DNA from: Bacteroidia bacterium
Lineage (GTDB): Bacteria; Bacteroidota; Bacteroidia; Cytophagales; Cyclobacteriaceae
DNA: 12,633 bases
Direction of reading: 5' to 3'
Assembly: GCA_012031955.1 (NCBI GenBank)
Contig: JAAURZ010000018.1
Coordinates: 1-12,633 of the forward strand
How positions within the stretch are numbered: the stretch's first letter is position 1; each line of letters opens with the position of its first letter. Positions 1 to 7,233 of this stretch are shown in pieces. The notes under the pieces were generated by a model. That model was not told the origin of the DNA and did no database searches. It was given only the letters and a program-made list of their open reading frames with translations. Position numbers and translations under genes: made by a program.

Positions 1-1
1 G

Positions 2-577
2 CTGCACGATCAACTCCTGAAGGACTACACGAATATTATTCCCAAGGCTGCCAATGACGGAATCAAGAACCTGATCTGCTTTTCTGGCAACAGAAACGGC
101 CTGAGCGAAATGAAGGGTTTGGAAAATTGCGCCAAGGGGCTTGACCCGGTAGTGAAGCTTGCGCAGAAATATGATATTAAGATATGCATGGAGTTGCTGA
201 ACAGCAAAGTCGATCATGCCGACTACCAGTGCGATCACACTAAATGGGGCGTCGCTCTTTGTGAAAAACTGGGGTCAGGCAATTTCAAGTTGTTGTACGA
301 CATCTATCACATGCAGATTATGGAGGGCGACGTGATCGCCACCGTTACGAAGTACAAAGATTACATTGCGCATTTTCACACGGGGGGTGTGCCCGGCAGG
401 CACGAACTCGACGAAACGCAGGAGCTATACTACCCTGCCATTATGAACGCGCTTATCAAGAACGGATTCACCGGTTTTGTATCGCAGGAGTTCATACCCA
501 GCAAGGCCGACCCGATGGCTTCGCTGAAGGCTTCGGTACAGGTGTGCGACGTTTTGACGCTCACCTGCTCGCGATAA
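2..577 (+). CDS. Hydroxypyruvate isomerase-like TIM-barrel protein (3' part)
   Basis: The gene is cut by the left window edge; about 191 C-terminal codons are visible. It belongs to the sugar phosphate isomerase/epimerase (AP-endonuclease-2-like TIM barrel) superfamily and most resembles the hydroxypyruvate isomerase (Hyi) branch, which interconverts hydroxypyruvate and tartronate semialdehyde. Visible motifs are CMELLNSKVDH (Glu at about nt 191), LLYDIYHMQIMEGD (Asp), HFHTGGVPGRHE and SQEFIP; the Glu/Asp/His/Glu set fits the divalent-metal site of the fold. The true substrate is not proven by sequence. Homologues commonly end at CDV; here the frame runs on for LTLTCSR, through GACGTTTTGA where one T fewer would give GAC GTT TGA. 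That makes a one-base insertion plausible and would remove the 17-bp tail-to-tail overlap with the next gene. Confidence 0.85.
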   Translation: MHDQLLKDYTNIIPKAANDGIKNLICFSGNRNGLSEMKGLENCAKGLDPVVKLAQKYDIKICMELLNSKVDHADYQCDHTKWGVALCEKLGSGNFKLLYDIYHMQIMEGDVIATVTKYKDYIAHFHTGGVPGRHELDETQELYYPAIMNALIKNGFTGFVSQEFIPSKADPMASLKASVQVCDVLTLTCSR

Positions 578-1424
578 GCCTCACGCTGGCGTCGTCCATT
601 CTGAAATTCACTTTGGCATTTCCGCCTTTCAATGAAAGGTGTGTGTGGCTTTCTGTTTTCTCAAGCTTTTCGAACGCGCCTTCAGTCACTATGCGACCAT
701 CGTCGTGGCGGATGTCGAATTCACCGCCGCCCGAGGTGATGCTCAGCTCAATGTGGCCGTCTTCCGACTCCAGTTGGTAGTCGCCGTTATCAGCGAGTGA
801 CGTCTCGATTCGCAGGTCGCCATCATCAACGTCGGCGTGGATACTTGTGAACGCGCCGTCGTAAACCACCACGTCTGCATCGTCGGCCACTATATCGAGC
901 GAACCCGCGCCGCGCTCCATTTTCAGGTCGCCGTCATCCAGACGTATGAAGAATCGATTGCCTTTACAGCCTACAAGCTCAATGTCTCCATCGTCGGCGC
1001 TGATGGAAATCTCTCCATTGATGTTCTTCACATAGTAATCGCCATCGTCGCCCCGAACTTTGAGGCTGACCGATTCGGGTACTTCAATCTGGATTTTATA
1101 TTCTTCACGATAGGAACCAACTATGCTCACCGATCCGCTGCTATGACGTTCGCGAATGCGAAGGTCGTTGCCGAGTGTTTCCACTTCCACTTTAAAGTCC
1201 CGGTCGCCCCACGTCCAACCCTTGACTTCCACCTTTCGATCAATTTTTACGTGGGCGTTTTTGCGCTTGGTGCCGGTAATGATGACGTCGGCATCTGAAC
1301 TGCTGAGGTCAACAGTGCCGTTCGTGGCAATGGCATATTCTTTATCGAGATGAAATGAACCGTCCTGGGCGCGAGCGGACAGCGAGATTGCGACCAGGGC
1401 AACTGGAAGTAAAAGTTGTTTCAT
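561..1424 (-). CDS. Secreted DUF4097-like beta-solenoid repeat protein
   Basis: A 287-residue exported protein. Residues 1-20 form a signal peptide (MKQLLLPVALVAISLSARAQ, with AxAQ-type cleavage). From about residue 40 the chain is built of beta-strand repeats. A turn motif of the form DDGD/DDAD/EDG recurs at residues 126, 144, 163, 181, 200, 221 and 241, that is every 18-20 residues, as expected for a right-handed parallel beta-solenoid. This pattern is typical of DUF4097/DUF4098 putative adhesin-like proteins. No enzymatic motif is visible. It lies 62 bp downstream of the lipoprotein gene at 1487-2041 on the same strand and may be co-transcribed with it. Its end overlaps the end of the opposing isomerase-like gene by 17 bp. 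The regular acidic turns could bind cations, but that is inference; cell-surface or periplasmic location follows from the signal peptide. Confidence 0.8.
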   Translation of the reverse strand: MKQLLLPVALVAISLSARAQDGSFHLDKEYAIATNGTVDLSSSDADVIITGTKRKNAHVKIDRKVEVKGWTWGDRDFKVEVETLGNDLRIRERHSSGSVSIVGSYREEYKIQIEVPESVSLKVRGDDGDYYVKNINGEISISADDGDIELVGCKGNRFFIRLDDGDLKMERGAGSLDIVADDADVVVYDGAFTSIHADVDDGDLRIETSLADNGDYQLESEDGHIELSITSGGGEFDIRHDDGRIVTEGAFEKLEKTESHTHLSLKGGNAKVNFRMDDASVRLIASR

Positions 1425-1486
1425 GGCTGGGAGGTAGGTTGCTTTATGAACATTAGACGTTCAAAACCATCCACGGGTTGCACAGG

Positions 1487-2041
1487 CTAATTGTCGGCCT
1501 CTTCTGCCTCCATCTTGCTGAGTTCTTCGTCCAGTATTTTCTCAATCACTTCACGCTGCCGTTCATCTATCGTGTTGTCTGTTTTTGCCTGCTTTTTCAT
1601 GAACCTGAACATGGCGTTCTTCTTAATTTCATACACCATGAAAACAGTGTACTCCTTCGAGGTTTCATTGAAATATTTCTTTTCGCCGATCTTGCGCAAG
1701 TCGGCTATTTCGGTGTTCATGACCTGGCGCACGAGACTCTGGAATTTGTCGGCCACATCGGCGGCATTGGCGTTCTCGGTTTGACCGAGATACTGGTCGG
1801 CAACCTGTTTCATGGTTGTGTTTACCTGGCCGGCTAGTTGCGCTTTGGCATCAAGGTCGGCTTTGCTCCGCGCAATATTATCTTGTGTACTGGAGCCTTT
1901 ACCGGTACCACGAAAGAAACGGTTGTTTGATTCATATGCATTTCCCTGAAAGGGCTCATTTACTTTTTTCCCAAGCGGATTTGACCCACACGATAACAGA
2001 ACGGACAAGGCCACTAGTGTTAAGACCGGAGTTGTTTTCAT
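1487..2041 (-). CDS. LPP20-like lipoprotein
   Basis: A 184-residue predicted lipoprotein. The signal peptide ends in the lipobox LLSC, with the lipidated Cys at residue 18 followed by Gly-Ser. A spacer with GTGKGSSTQDN leads into a helical segment at residues 57-85 (ARSKADLDAKAQLAGQV). That Ala-rich 'AR..A...A...LA' pattern is characteristic of LPP20/FlgT-N/LpoB-like lipoprotein domains. A short beta section follows (KKYFNETSKEYTVFMVYEI, about residues 121-139), then a charged C-terminal helix rich in Glu and Lys. There are no enzymatic residues to point to. The ATG follows a roughly 140-bp intergenic region after the methyltransferase gene on the same strand, so it probably has its own promoter. 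An envelope role is likely; the exact function is unknown. Confidence 0.7.
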   Translation of the reverse strand: MKTTPVLTLVALSVLLSCGSNPLGKKVNEPFQGNAYESNNRFFRGTGKGSSTQDNIARSKADLDAKAQLAGQVNTTMKQVADQYLGQTENANAADVADKFQSLVRQVMNTEIADLRKIGEKKYFNETSKEYTVFMVYEIKKNAMFRFMKKQAKTDNTIDERQREVIEKILDEELSKMEAEEADN

Positions 2042-2182
2042 AGATTAGCAGTTAAATTTTTTATTTGCATAAGGGAAATCCTTTGGGTTACTATCGTGCT
2101 TTGGTACACGTGTCACACGGCGATTTTCAATCTGGCTGGTGTTACTAAAGTTACAAAAAATTATGCCAGAATTTTGTGGCGG

Positions 2183-2853
2183 TTATGACGGTTGCGCATA
2201 GATAATCACCTGCCAGCGGAAGGCCCATTTCCATTGCATACTGTAGTGACGGATGCCCGCGTCGTTCAGAATTTTTGTAGTTCGGCACGGGTAAACGCGC
2301 GCCTCACCGACAATGGGGCGTCGTACTTCACCATAGCCGACCTGGAAAACCACCTTGTGAGAAGGCGGATGGAATGGTAGGCCAATGCGTGCCTGTGGAT
2401 GTCGTTGATGATAATTCCGATGCGGGTTTGCCTGATGAGCTGGCCAGGAAATCGGTCAATACAGCAGACGGGAAATGATGAAAGAACAAAGTGCCAATCG
2501 CTATGTCCATTTCCTGATTTTTGAAGTCTTCAGAAAATATGTCAAAGGTCTCCAGCCGGACGGCGGGATAGGCGGCAATGTTGCGACGCGCAAAGGCGAT
2601 GATGTGCGGGTTGGCATCGACACCCACAAGATTTGCGCTCCAGCCTTTGCGCCGTGCCAACCGAAGAATATGAACAAGCATGTCGCCGCCGCCACACCCG
2701 AGGTCGGCGTTCTGACGGGGTTCTCGACTTCGTGGTGTCGAAGCAGTTTTTTCAATGCGCTAATTGTTACCTGGTTTCCACCGAGCCACTTGTTTATCAC
2801 TTCGAGCTCGCGTAACGTTTGGTGAACTACCTCGCCCGAGCAATTGAGATCAT
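2183..2853 (-). pseudogene. SAM-dependent methyltransferase of the PKS locus, broken by four -1 frameshifts
   Basis: A class I SAM methyltransferase readable only after restoring four single missing bases: near 2848-2850 (just after the start), about 2710 (AGAaC to R-I-A-D), about 2442 (GCCAG to GCCCAG) and 2272-2276 (five A's to six). With these the protein is about 224 residues. Landmarks are an N-terminal part with TLRELEVINKWLGGNQ, SAM motif I DLGCGGGD, LVGVDANP (motif II acidic residue), FDIFSEDF, IGTLFFHHF, GIIINDIHRHALAYHSIRLL and a tail with WAFRWQVIIYAQPS. ATG 2853-2851 overlaps the TGA of the polyketide synthase as ATGA, which indicates translational coupling. This methyltransferase type is commonly found beside type III synthases in Bacteroidota, so its likely role is O- or C-methylation of the polyketide. 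All four lesions are deletions and the downstream frame is always well conserved. Consensus error is therefore likely, but true inactivation cannot be excluded. Confidence 0.85.
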
Positions 2854-4001
2854 TCCATGATTTCTTCGTCGGGCGACCGGGCGGTGAGGTCGGGGCGCAT
2901 CAGTTTCTTACAGTTAGGATCATGCTCTCGAGGGGTGAGGCCCGGGCCAAATGCAAAACTGAGAATGTGTTTATCGCGATCCGAGGCCGAGAGCGTATGC
3001 ATGATTTTGTTTAGCACAAACAACACCGTGGGGCTCGACATGTTGCCATAGGCTTGCAGCACCTCATAGGCTGGCGCATTCTGCGCCTTACTTATGTCCA
3101 GTTGTTTTTCAATCACCTCGAGTATTTTTTTTCCGCCGGGGTGAATGGCGAAGTAGTCGATGTCGGCCATACGCTTCGACAATTTGGAGAGCAGCGATCG
3201 TGTGAGTTTCACAATTCCACTTTCTATAATACCGGGCACATATGCCGACAGGTGCATCTCGAATCCAAGGTTGCCTACGTTCCACGCCATATCGGCGGCG
3301 CCTTCCGGCGCAAGGTCGCTGTGAAATGATGTCGGCTCCAGTGAAATGCCATCGGGCGCTGTGCCCTCAATGATGGCGGCAGCGGATCCATCGGCAAAAA
3401 GGGCATTGGCCAGCAGGTTGTCGTCTGTGTTTTCTTTTTGGAAATGTAAGCTGCAAAGTTCAGTGCAAACCAGCAGCACCTTGGCGTTCGGGTTTGCCTT
3501 ACAAAATGCATCCGCAACTTTGATACCATTAAACGCGGCATAGCATCCCATGAAGTTTATGCACGTGCGGCTCACGGACGATGACAGCGCAAGATTATTC
3601 ACGAGTTCGATGTCGAGACCCGGTGCATACATGCCAGTGCAACACACAACGATCAGGTGTGTAATCTGCTTCCTCTCCAGCGATGGTCTTTGTTGAAATG
3701 CCTTCTCCGCTGCTTGTGTGCTCAGCACCGACGCGTGTTTTCTGAATGCCGCAATGCGCTGATGTGTAGTCGGGAAGGGTTCAAAGTCGGCGCTGTTTGG
3801 ATAAAAAGTAAAGCCGTGAGTTTTTCCATAGTCGTCGAGTACAGAATGCCGATGCCGGATACCGCTCGCTCTGAAGATGGTGTGCAACTTTCGACTTCCT
3901 TCGTAGTCGAGCTGCATGGCTTTTTCCATAAATGCAGCAATTGTCTCCTGTTTGAATTGGTGTGTCGGCACAGCAGTTCCAAGCGCACTCAGGTAACTCA
4001 T
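2850..4001 (-). CDS. Type III polyketide synthase (chalcone/stilbene synthase-like)
   Basis: A full-length 383-residue homodimeric-type ketosynthase of the chalcone synthase superfamily. The catalytic triad is complete: Cys153 in FMGCYAAFNG, His287 in FAIHPGG and Asn320 in YGNMSSPTVLF. The C-terminal GFGPG-type loop reads FAFGPGLT at 350-356. HLIVVCCTGMYAPGLD (about 115-130) and LFADGSAAAII (201-211) are also typical. Such enzymes load an acyl-CoA or acyl-ACP starter on Cys, extend it with malonyl-CoA and cyclise to pyrones, resorcinols or related rings; starter and cyclisation mode cannot be read here. The ATG at 4001 leads directly into the conserved SYLSALGTAVPTH start. The stop overlaps the downstream methyltransferase start (ATGA), and a 63-bp region separates it from the divergent UbiA-like gene. 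The frame is intact, unlike its partner. Confidence 0.95.
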   Translation of the reverse strand: MSYLSALGTAVPTHQFKQETIAAFMEKAMQLDYEGSRKLHTIFRASGIRHRHSVLDDYGKTHGFTFYPNSADFEPFPTTHQRIAAFRKHASVLSTQAAEKAFQQRPSLERKQITHLIVVCCTGMYAPGLDIELVNNLALSSSVSRTCINFMGCYAAFNGIKVADAFCKANPNAKVLLVCTELCSLHFQKENTDDNLLANALFADGSAAAIIEGTAPDGISLEPTSFHSDLAPEGAADMAWNVGNLGFEMHLSAYVPGIIESGIVKLTRSLLSKLSKRMADIDYFAIHPGGKKILEVIEKQLDISKAQNAPAYEVLQAYGNMSSPTVLFVLNKIMHTLSASDRDKHILSFAFGPGLTPREHDPNCKKLMRPDLTARSPDEEIME

Positions 4002-4064
4002 AGGTTAGGGCAAAGGTCAATTATACTTTAAAAAAATGATAACTTGTGATTCAAACCATCTTTT
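4002..4064. promoter_or_regulatory. Divergent intergenic region between PKS and UbiA-like genes
   Basis: These 63 AT-rich bases lie between two start codons facing away from each other, so promoters for both directions must sit here or inside the genes. On the minus strand TATAATTG resembles the Bacteroidota -7 element TAnnTTTG with one mismatch. On the plus strand TAACTTGT is a weaker match. No convincing -33 element at normal spacing and no clear Shine-Dalgarno sequence were found. Shared regulation of the synthase and the membrane protein is an inference from this arrangement. Confidence 0.4.
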
Positions 4065-4955
4065 ATGCTTTCTCGTTCCGCGTGGTTGCATCTTCGTATT
4101 CCATTTTCATACTTTCTCCTTCCGGTTTACTTGTTCAGCCTCTGCGTCTCACCTAACTACGCGGGTCATTACATGGCCTGGGTCTTTATCATCGTGCATC
4201 TGTTTCTTTATCCGGCCAGCAACGGATTTAATAGTTACTTCGACAAGGACGAACAGAGTATCGGCGGGCTCAAGAATCCTCCGCCGGTAAGCAAGGGTCT
4301 TTATTATTTGTCGTTGCTCTTCGATGTTGTAGCCATCGTGTTGGGTTACCTTATGGTTAACCTGACGTTCAGCGCAATGTTGCTGATTTACGGTCTGGTG
4401 TCTAAAGCCTATAGCCATCCGGCGATACGGCTAAAAAAGCATGCCCTTGCCGGCTGGCTTACAGTTTGCCTTTTCCAGGGCTTCTTTACATTTCTGATGT
4501 GCTATGTGGGGATAAACAACTACGGTGTCGGCAACCTGGTCAATCCGGCGGTTCTCATTCCGGCCGCGTTGTCGAGTTTACTCTTGGGTGGAACCTATCC
4601 GATGACGCAGGTTTTTCAGCACGACGAGGATGCGAGGCGTGGCGACCGGACGATAAGCCTGGTGTTGGGCGTGAGAGGTACGTTTGTGTTTGTGGGCTGC
4701 CTGTTCTTTGTGGCCTCTGCCTTATTTCTCTGGTATTTCGACACCTACTTTCGCCGCGACTATGCCTACGCGTTTTTACTAGCAATGGCTCCGGTAGTAG
4801 GATACTTTCTTTTCTGGTTTGCGCAGGTATACCGTGACACCAGCAACGCCGACTTTAAGAGAACGATGTGGCTGAATTTCATTTCAGCCACATCGCTCAA
4901 TGGCTTTTTCATTTTTATTTTTCTTAACTACAGGCAAGTGCTGCAAACGTTGTGA
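4065..4955 (+). CDS. UbiA-family prenyltransferase-like integral membrane protein
   Basis: A 296-residue polytopic protein with about eight to nine hydrophobic segments. UbiA enzymes transfer a polyprenyl group from its diphosphate onto an aromatic acceptor in the membrane, using two Asp-rich motifs. The second site is recognisable as HDEDARRGDRT (Asp187, Asp189, Asp194). The first, normally NDxxDxxxD, reads NSYFDKDEQ from Asn56: Asn56 and Asp60 are kept, the second position is Ser and the last is Gln, with Asp62/Glu63 shifted in between. The following KNPPPVS matches the usual loop after motif 1. Prenyl transfer is therefore plausible but the site is atypical. The gene diverges from the type III synthase and ends one base from the convergent isomerase gene. 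Near the 3' end the coding sequence contains a perfect 13-bp inverted repeat. Confidence 0.8.
   Translation: MLSRSAWLHLRIPFSYFLLPVYLFSLCVSPNYAGHYMAWVFIIVHLFLYPASNGFNSYFDKDEQSIGGLKNPPPVSKGLYYLSLLFDVVAIVLGYLMVNLTFSAMLLIYGLVSKAYSHPAIRLKKHALAGWLTVCLFQGFFTFLMCYVGINNYGVGNLVNPAVLIPAALSSLLLGGTYPMTQVFQHDEDARRGDRTISLVLGVRGTFVFVGCLFFVASALFLWYFDTYFRRDYAYAFLLAMAPVVGYFLFWFAQVYRDTSNADFKRTMWLNFISATSLNGFFIFIFLNYRQVLQTL
4864..4895 (+). repeat. Perfect 13-bp inverted repeat inside the UbiA-like gene
   Basis: Left arm CGATGTGGCTGAA (4864-4876), loop TTTCAT, right arm TTCAGCCACATCG (4883-4895): all 13 pairs match. It lies in the codons for MWLNFISATS, about 60 bp before the stop, and is followed by a T-rich stretch (runs of five T's from 4905 on). 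It could act as an intragenic terminator or as mRNA 3' protection where the two convergent genes leave no intergenic space. The pairing is seen directly; its function is inference. Confidence 0.7.
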
Positions 4956-4956
4956 G

Positions 4957-5964
4957 CTACACCATGGCGCCGACGCGCTCCAGCAGTGCCTTGGTGGCGA
5001 GTATGCCTTCCACTTCCGACAGCTCACTCCCTTCGTACTCAATTCCAATATAACCGTTGTATCCGGCGGCCTTCACAATCTTGAGCATTTGATCGTAGTC
5101 GGTCTCCACGCAGTTGCCCTGCTCATCGAATGTGTATGTTTTGGCGCTTACACCTTTTGCAAAAGGCATGAGTTCCTGCACACCCTTGTAGCGGTCATAC
5201 TCTTCGAGGCATTTGGTATTGGCCCAACCTTCGGGCGTATTGGTTTCCGGCTGGGTTCTGTTGATGCAAAAGTTGCCGAAGTCGGGCAGGGTGCCGCAGT
5301 TGTCGAGCCCCACCGATGAGATTACGCCGCTGAGCCACTGGCCGTTGGATGAATAAGAGCCGTGATTTTCCACGATCACGCCAATGCCGAAATCTTTCGC
5401 AAAAGTAGAAAGCCGGTGCAGTCCGTCGGCGGCAGCTTTGGCAACCTCTTCAGCCGTGCCGGTGCCGGCCGCATTCACCCGTATGGAATGGCAGCCCAGG
5501 AATTTGGCGGCTTCCACCCACTTGTGGTGATTCTCAACAGCCTGCACGCGCAGCTTTTCGTCGGCATTACCGAGCTCGCCTTCGCCATCGCACATAATCA
5601 GCACGCTTGTAACGCCGAGGTCGTCGCACCGTTGCTTGAGGTCGGCCAGGTACGCCTGATCTTTAGCTTTGTCCTTGAAAAACTGGTTCACATATTCGAT
5701 ACCTGTTATGCCAAAATCGTTTTTTGCCTTTCCGGGGAAGTCGAGGTTTGTCATTTGATTGCCAAACAATGCTTTGTGAAACGACCATTCGGCCAGCGAT
5801 ATTTTGAAAAACGGTTCGTTGCTTTTTGCCATGGTGTCTGTGTTCGTTGAGTCCGATGTTTCTCCGGATGTACCTTGCCAGAGCAGGACGTGATCACCGA
5901 CGACGTCATTGCGGATCCGACAGCAATGAGGCCAAGCGAACTTGAGGAATTCTTCTCTGTTCAT
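4957..5964 (-). CDS. Sugar phosphate isomerase/epimerase-like lipoprotein
   Basis: A 335-codon TIM-barrel protein. The mature part begins around [20 protein letters not shown]. Candidate metal ligands are Glu199 (VIVENHG), Asp228 (LPDFGNF) and Glu309/Glu311 (GIEYEG), in the order of xylose-isomerase-like proteins; the substrate is unknown. The reading frame between residues about 10 and 30 ([19 protein letters not shown]) looks foreign to the family. Shifting it by removing one A near 5934-5935 and adding one base near 5877 gives [19 protein letters not shown], a hydrophobic segment with lipobox ITSC, after which the original frame returns. The protein is therefore probably a lipoprotein anchored outside the cytoplasm, its signal hidden by two compensating indels. 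ATG 5964 precedes NREEFLK, resembling the NRREFLK start of exported relatives. It lies 70 bp after the FAD gene on the same strand, and its role in the polyketide locus is doubtful. Confidence 0.85.
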   Translation of the reverse strand: MNREEFLKFAWPHCCRIRNDVVGDHVLLWQGTSGETSDSTNTDTMAKSNEPFFKISLAEWSFHKALFGNQMTNLDFPGKAKNDFGITGIEYVNQFFKDKAKDQAYLADLKQRCDDLGVTSVLIMCDGEGELGNADEKLRVQAVENHHKWVEAAKFLGCHSIRVNAAGTGTAEEVAKAAADGLHRLSTFAKDFGIGVIVENHGSYSSNGQWLSGVISSVGLDNCGTLPDFGNFCINRTQPETNTPEGWANTKCLEEYDRYKGVQELMPFAKGVSAKTYTFDEQGNCVETDYDQMLKIVKAAGYNGYIGIEYEGSELSEVEGILATKALLERVGAMV

Positions 5965-6034
5965 GTTGGTGCGGTTTGTTTATTGGTGAAATGAAATATA
6001 AAGAATTACTGCCTGGTTGAAAAGCCGCCTTCTG

Positions 6035-7144
6035 TTAGAACACATCGCCATGTGTATTGCGGATGATGGCGTTGGCGACCGGCCGCGAGTGGATTGCCAA
6101 TGCTATCGCCAGCTTCGATGCTGCGCTGCTTCCAAAGAGCTTTTGAATTTGCCTGCCGGCCCAAAGCCGGCGCGCGAACAGCTTTCGCCACTGTAGCCGA
6201 TACCGGTGCTCCATGGTTTCGCGGTCGGTTTTGCCTGAGGCGAAGTCTGTAATGAGGGCACTCGCCACTTTCGCGGAATGAATAGCCATGGCCATGCCGT
6301 TGCCGCACAGAGGCGTGATCATGCCGGCAGCGTCTCCAGCCATCAGCACGTGGTTCTCAACCGGTTGCTTGGTAGCAAAAGAGATTTCATTAATGACCAG
6401 GGGAGAGTCGAAAATCCTATCGGAATTAGATATTATGGACCTTAGTAAGGGATTTCTCCACAACACCTCCGCTTCCATCGCGGCTATGTCGCCATAACGG
6501 CGCAGGTTATCGCGAATGGTTAGATAGCACATATTGACAACCTCGTTCTCCACCCTGCTTACACCACAGTAGCCGCCTTCAAAGTTGTGGAGGGCAATCA
6601 GGTCTGCGGGGTGCTCCGTCCTCAGGTGGTACTTAACTGCCACGTAGGGCGAGCGATGTAGCATAAACCCACGATTCATGGCTACGTCCAGCTTCGAGCG
6701 CTTGCCATGTGCGCCAACTACCACGTCGGCCTCGTAATTATGTACCCGGGTTTTGATTTGAAACCTGTCGTTGGCAAAGATCACGCTTTCCACTTCCTGC
6801 TCTAATTGGAAAGCGACGCCGGCCGCTTTTGCCTGCTCGAACAAAAATGCATCAAAGGCATACCGGCTGACGCCGAAACCCCCCAGGTCGAGGGGAAGTA
6901 CAACCGACTTGCCGGATGTGGAGGAGAGCTGAAACCGCGATATCGCAGGCAGGTTGAGATGCATCGGGAACAGTTGGCTGGCTTCCAGGAAGGGTCTTGT
7001 CTCGTTGGAGACATACTCACCACATACCCGGTGCATCGGATACGCTTTACGCTCAATCAGGGTACATGCCACCCCTTTGCGGGCCAGCAGGATCGAGCTG
7101 ATAAGTCCGGCCAGGCCGCCGCCAATTATAATTACGCTTTTCAC
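6035..7144 (-). CDS. FAD-dependent oxidoreductase (geranylgeranyl reductase/hydroxylase-like)
   Basis: A 369-residue flavoprotein of the p-hydroxybenzoate hydroxylase / geranylgeranyl reductase fold. The N-terminal Rossmann motif is VIIIGGGLAGL (residues 4-14), with acidic Glu31 ending the second strand. HRVCGEYVSNE (38-48) corresponds to the CG-containing FAD-contact loop of this group. The second FAD motif is MAGDAAGMITPLCGNGMAMA (Gly270-Asp271, Pro278). It ends ANAIIRNTHGDVF. Likely chemistry is hydroxylation of an aromatic ring or reduction of an isoprenoid double bond; sequence does not separate the two. Relatives of this type accompany type III synthases and methyltransferases in Bacteroidota, so it probably tailors the polyketide. 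The start is GTG at 7144, directly before KSVIIIGGG. The ATG at 7191 is not in frame, since the A5 run before the GTG would need one more base. Confidence 0.88.
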   Translation of the reverse strand: MKSVIIIGGGLAGLISSILLARKGVACTLIERKAYPMHRVCGEYVSNETRPFLEASQLFPMHLNLPAISRFQLSSTSGKSVVLPLDLGGFGVSRYAFDAFLFEQAKAAGVAFQLEQEVESVIFANDRFQIKTRVHNYEADVVVGAHGKRSKLDVAMNRGFMLHRSPYVAVKYHLRTEHPADLIALHNFEGGYCGVSRVENEVVNMCYLTIRDNLRRYGDIAAMEAEVLWRNPLLRSIISNSDRIFDSPLVINEISFATKQPVENHVLMAGDAAGMITPLCGNGMAMAIHSAKVASALITDFASGKTDRETMEHRYRLQWRKLFARRLWAGRQIQKLFGSSAASKLAIALAIHSRPVANAIIRNTHGDVF

Positions 7145-7208
7145 GTCGTTTTTGGAAATAAGGTATCAATTCGGGACTGACTGGCGGGCATATGTTAATA
7201 ATTTGTTG

Positions 7209-7233
7209 AAAAAAAACCAGCCCTTCTGGGGCT
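7209..7233 (-). terminator. Terminator/attenuator-like hairpin upstream of the FAD gene
   Basis: On the minus strand AGCCC-CAGAA-GGGCT (7233-7219) is followed by GG and a run of eight T's (7216-7209), the shape of an intrinsic terminator. It points toward the FAD oxidoreductase and lies about 65 bp before its GTG. It could attenuate a leader transcript of that gene, or stop minus-strand transcripts that run through the receiver gene from the protease gene. The stem is only 5 bp, so strength is uncertain. Confidence 0.45.

Noticed and set aside
837..1298. 153-codon open frame on the plus strand
   Set aside because: It lies wholly antisense to the DUF4097-like gene. Its openness follows from the regular GAT/GAC-rich repeat codons of that gene, and it shows no protein-like features.
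2101..2120. Short palindrome ACACGTGT upstream of the LPP20-like gene
   Set aside because: Eight symmetric bases are expected by chance in 12 kb, and no second copy or family operator was recognised.
2475..2825. 116-codon plus-strand frame across the broken methyltransferase
   Set aside because: The minus strand carries unmistakable methyltransferase sequence once frames are joined; this frame is a shadow.
2183..2853. Programmed ribosomal frameshifting as explanation of the methyltransferase breaks
   Set aside because: Four shifts in one short gene, without slippery heptamers or following structures, are not a plausible programmed arrangement.
5362..5850. 162-codon open frame on the plus strand
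   Set aside because: Antisense to the isomerase-like gene, which has clear family motifs on the minus strand; no recognisable domain in this frame.
7142..7191. Upstream ATG at 7191 as start of the FAD gene
   Set aside because: It is out of frame with the enzyme by one base and reaches a stop before it; the GTG at 7144 directly precedes the conserved Rossmann motif. A missing A in the A5 run could change this, but there is no homology support.
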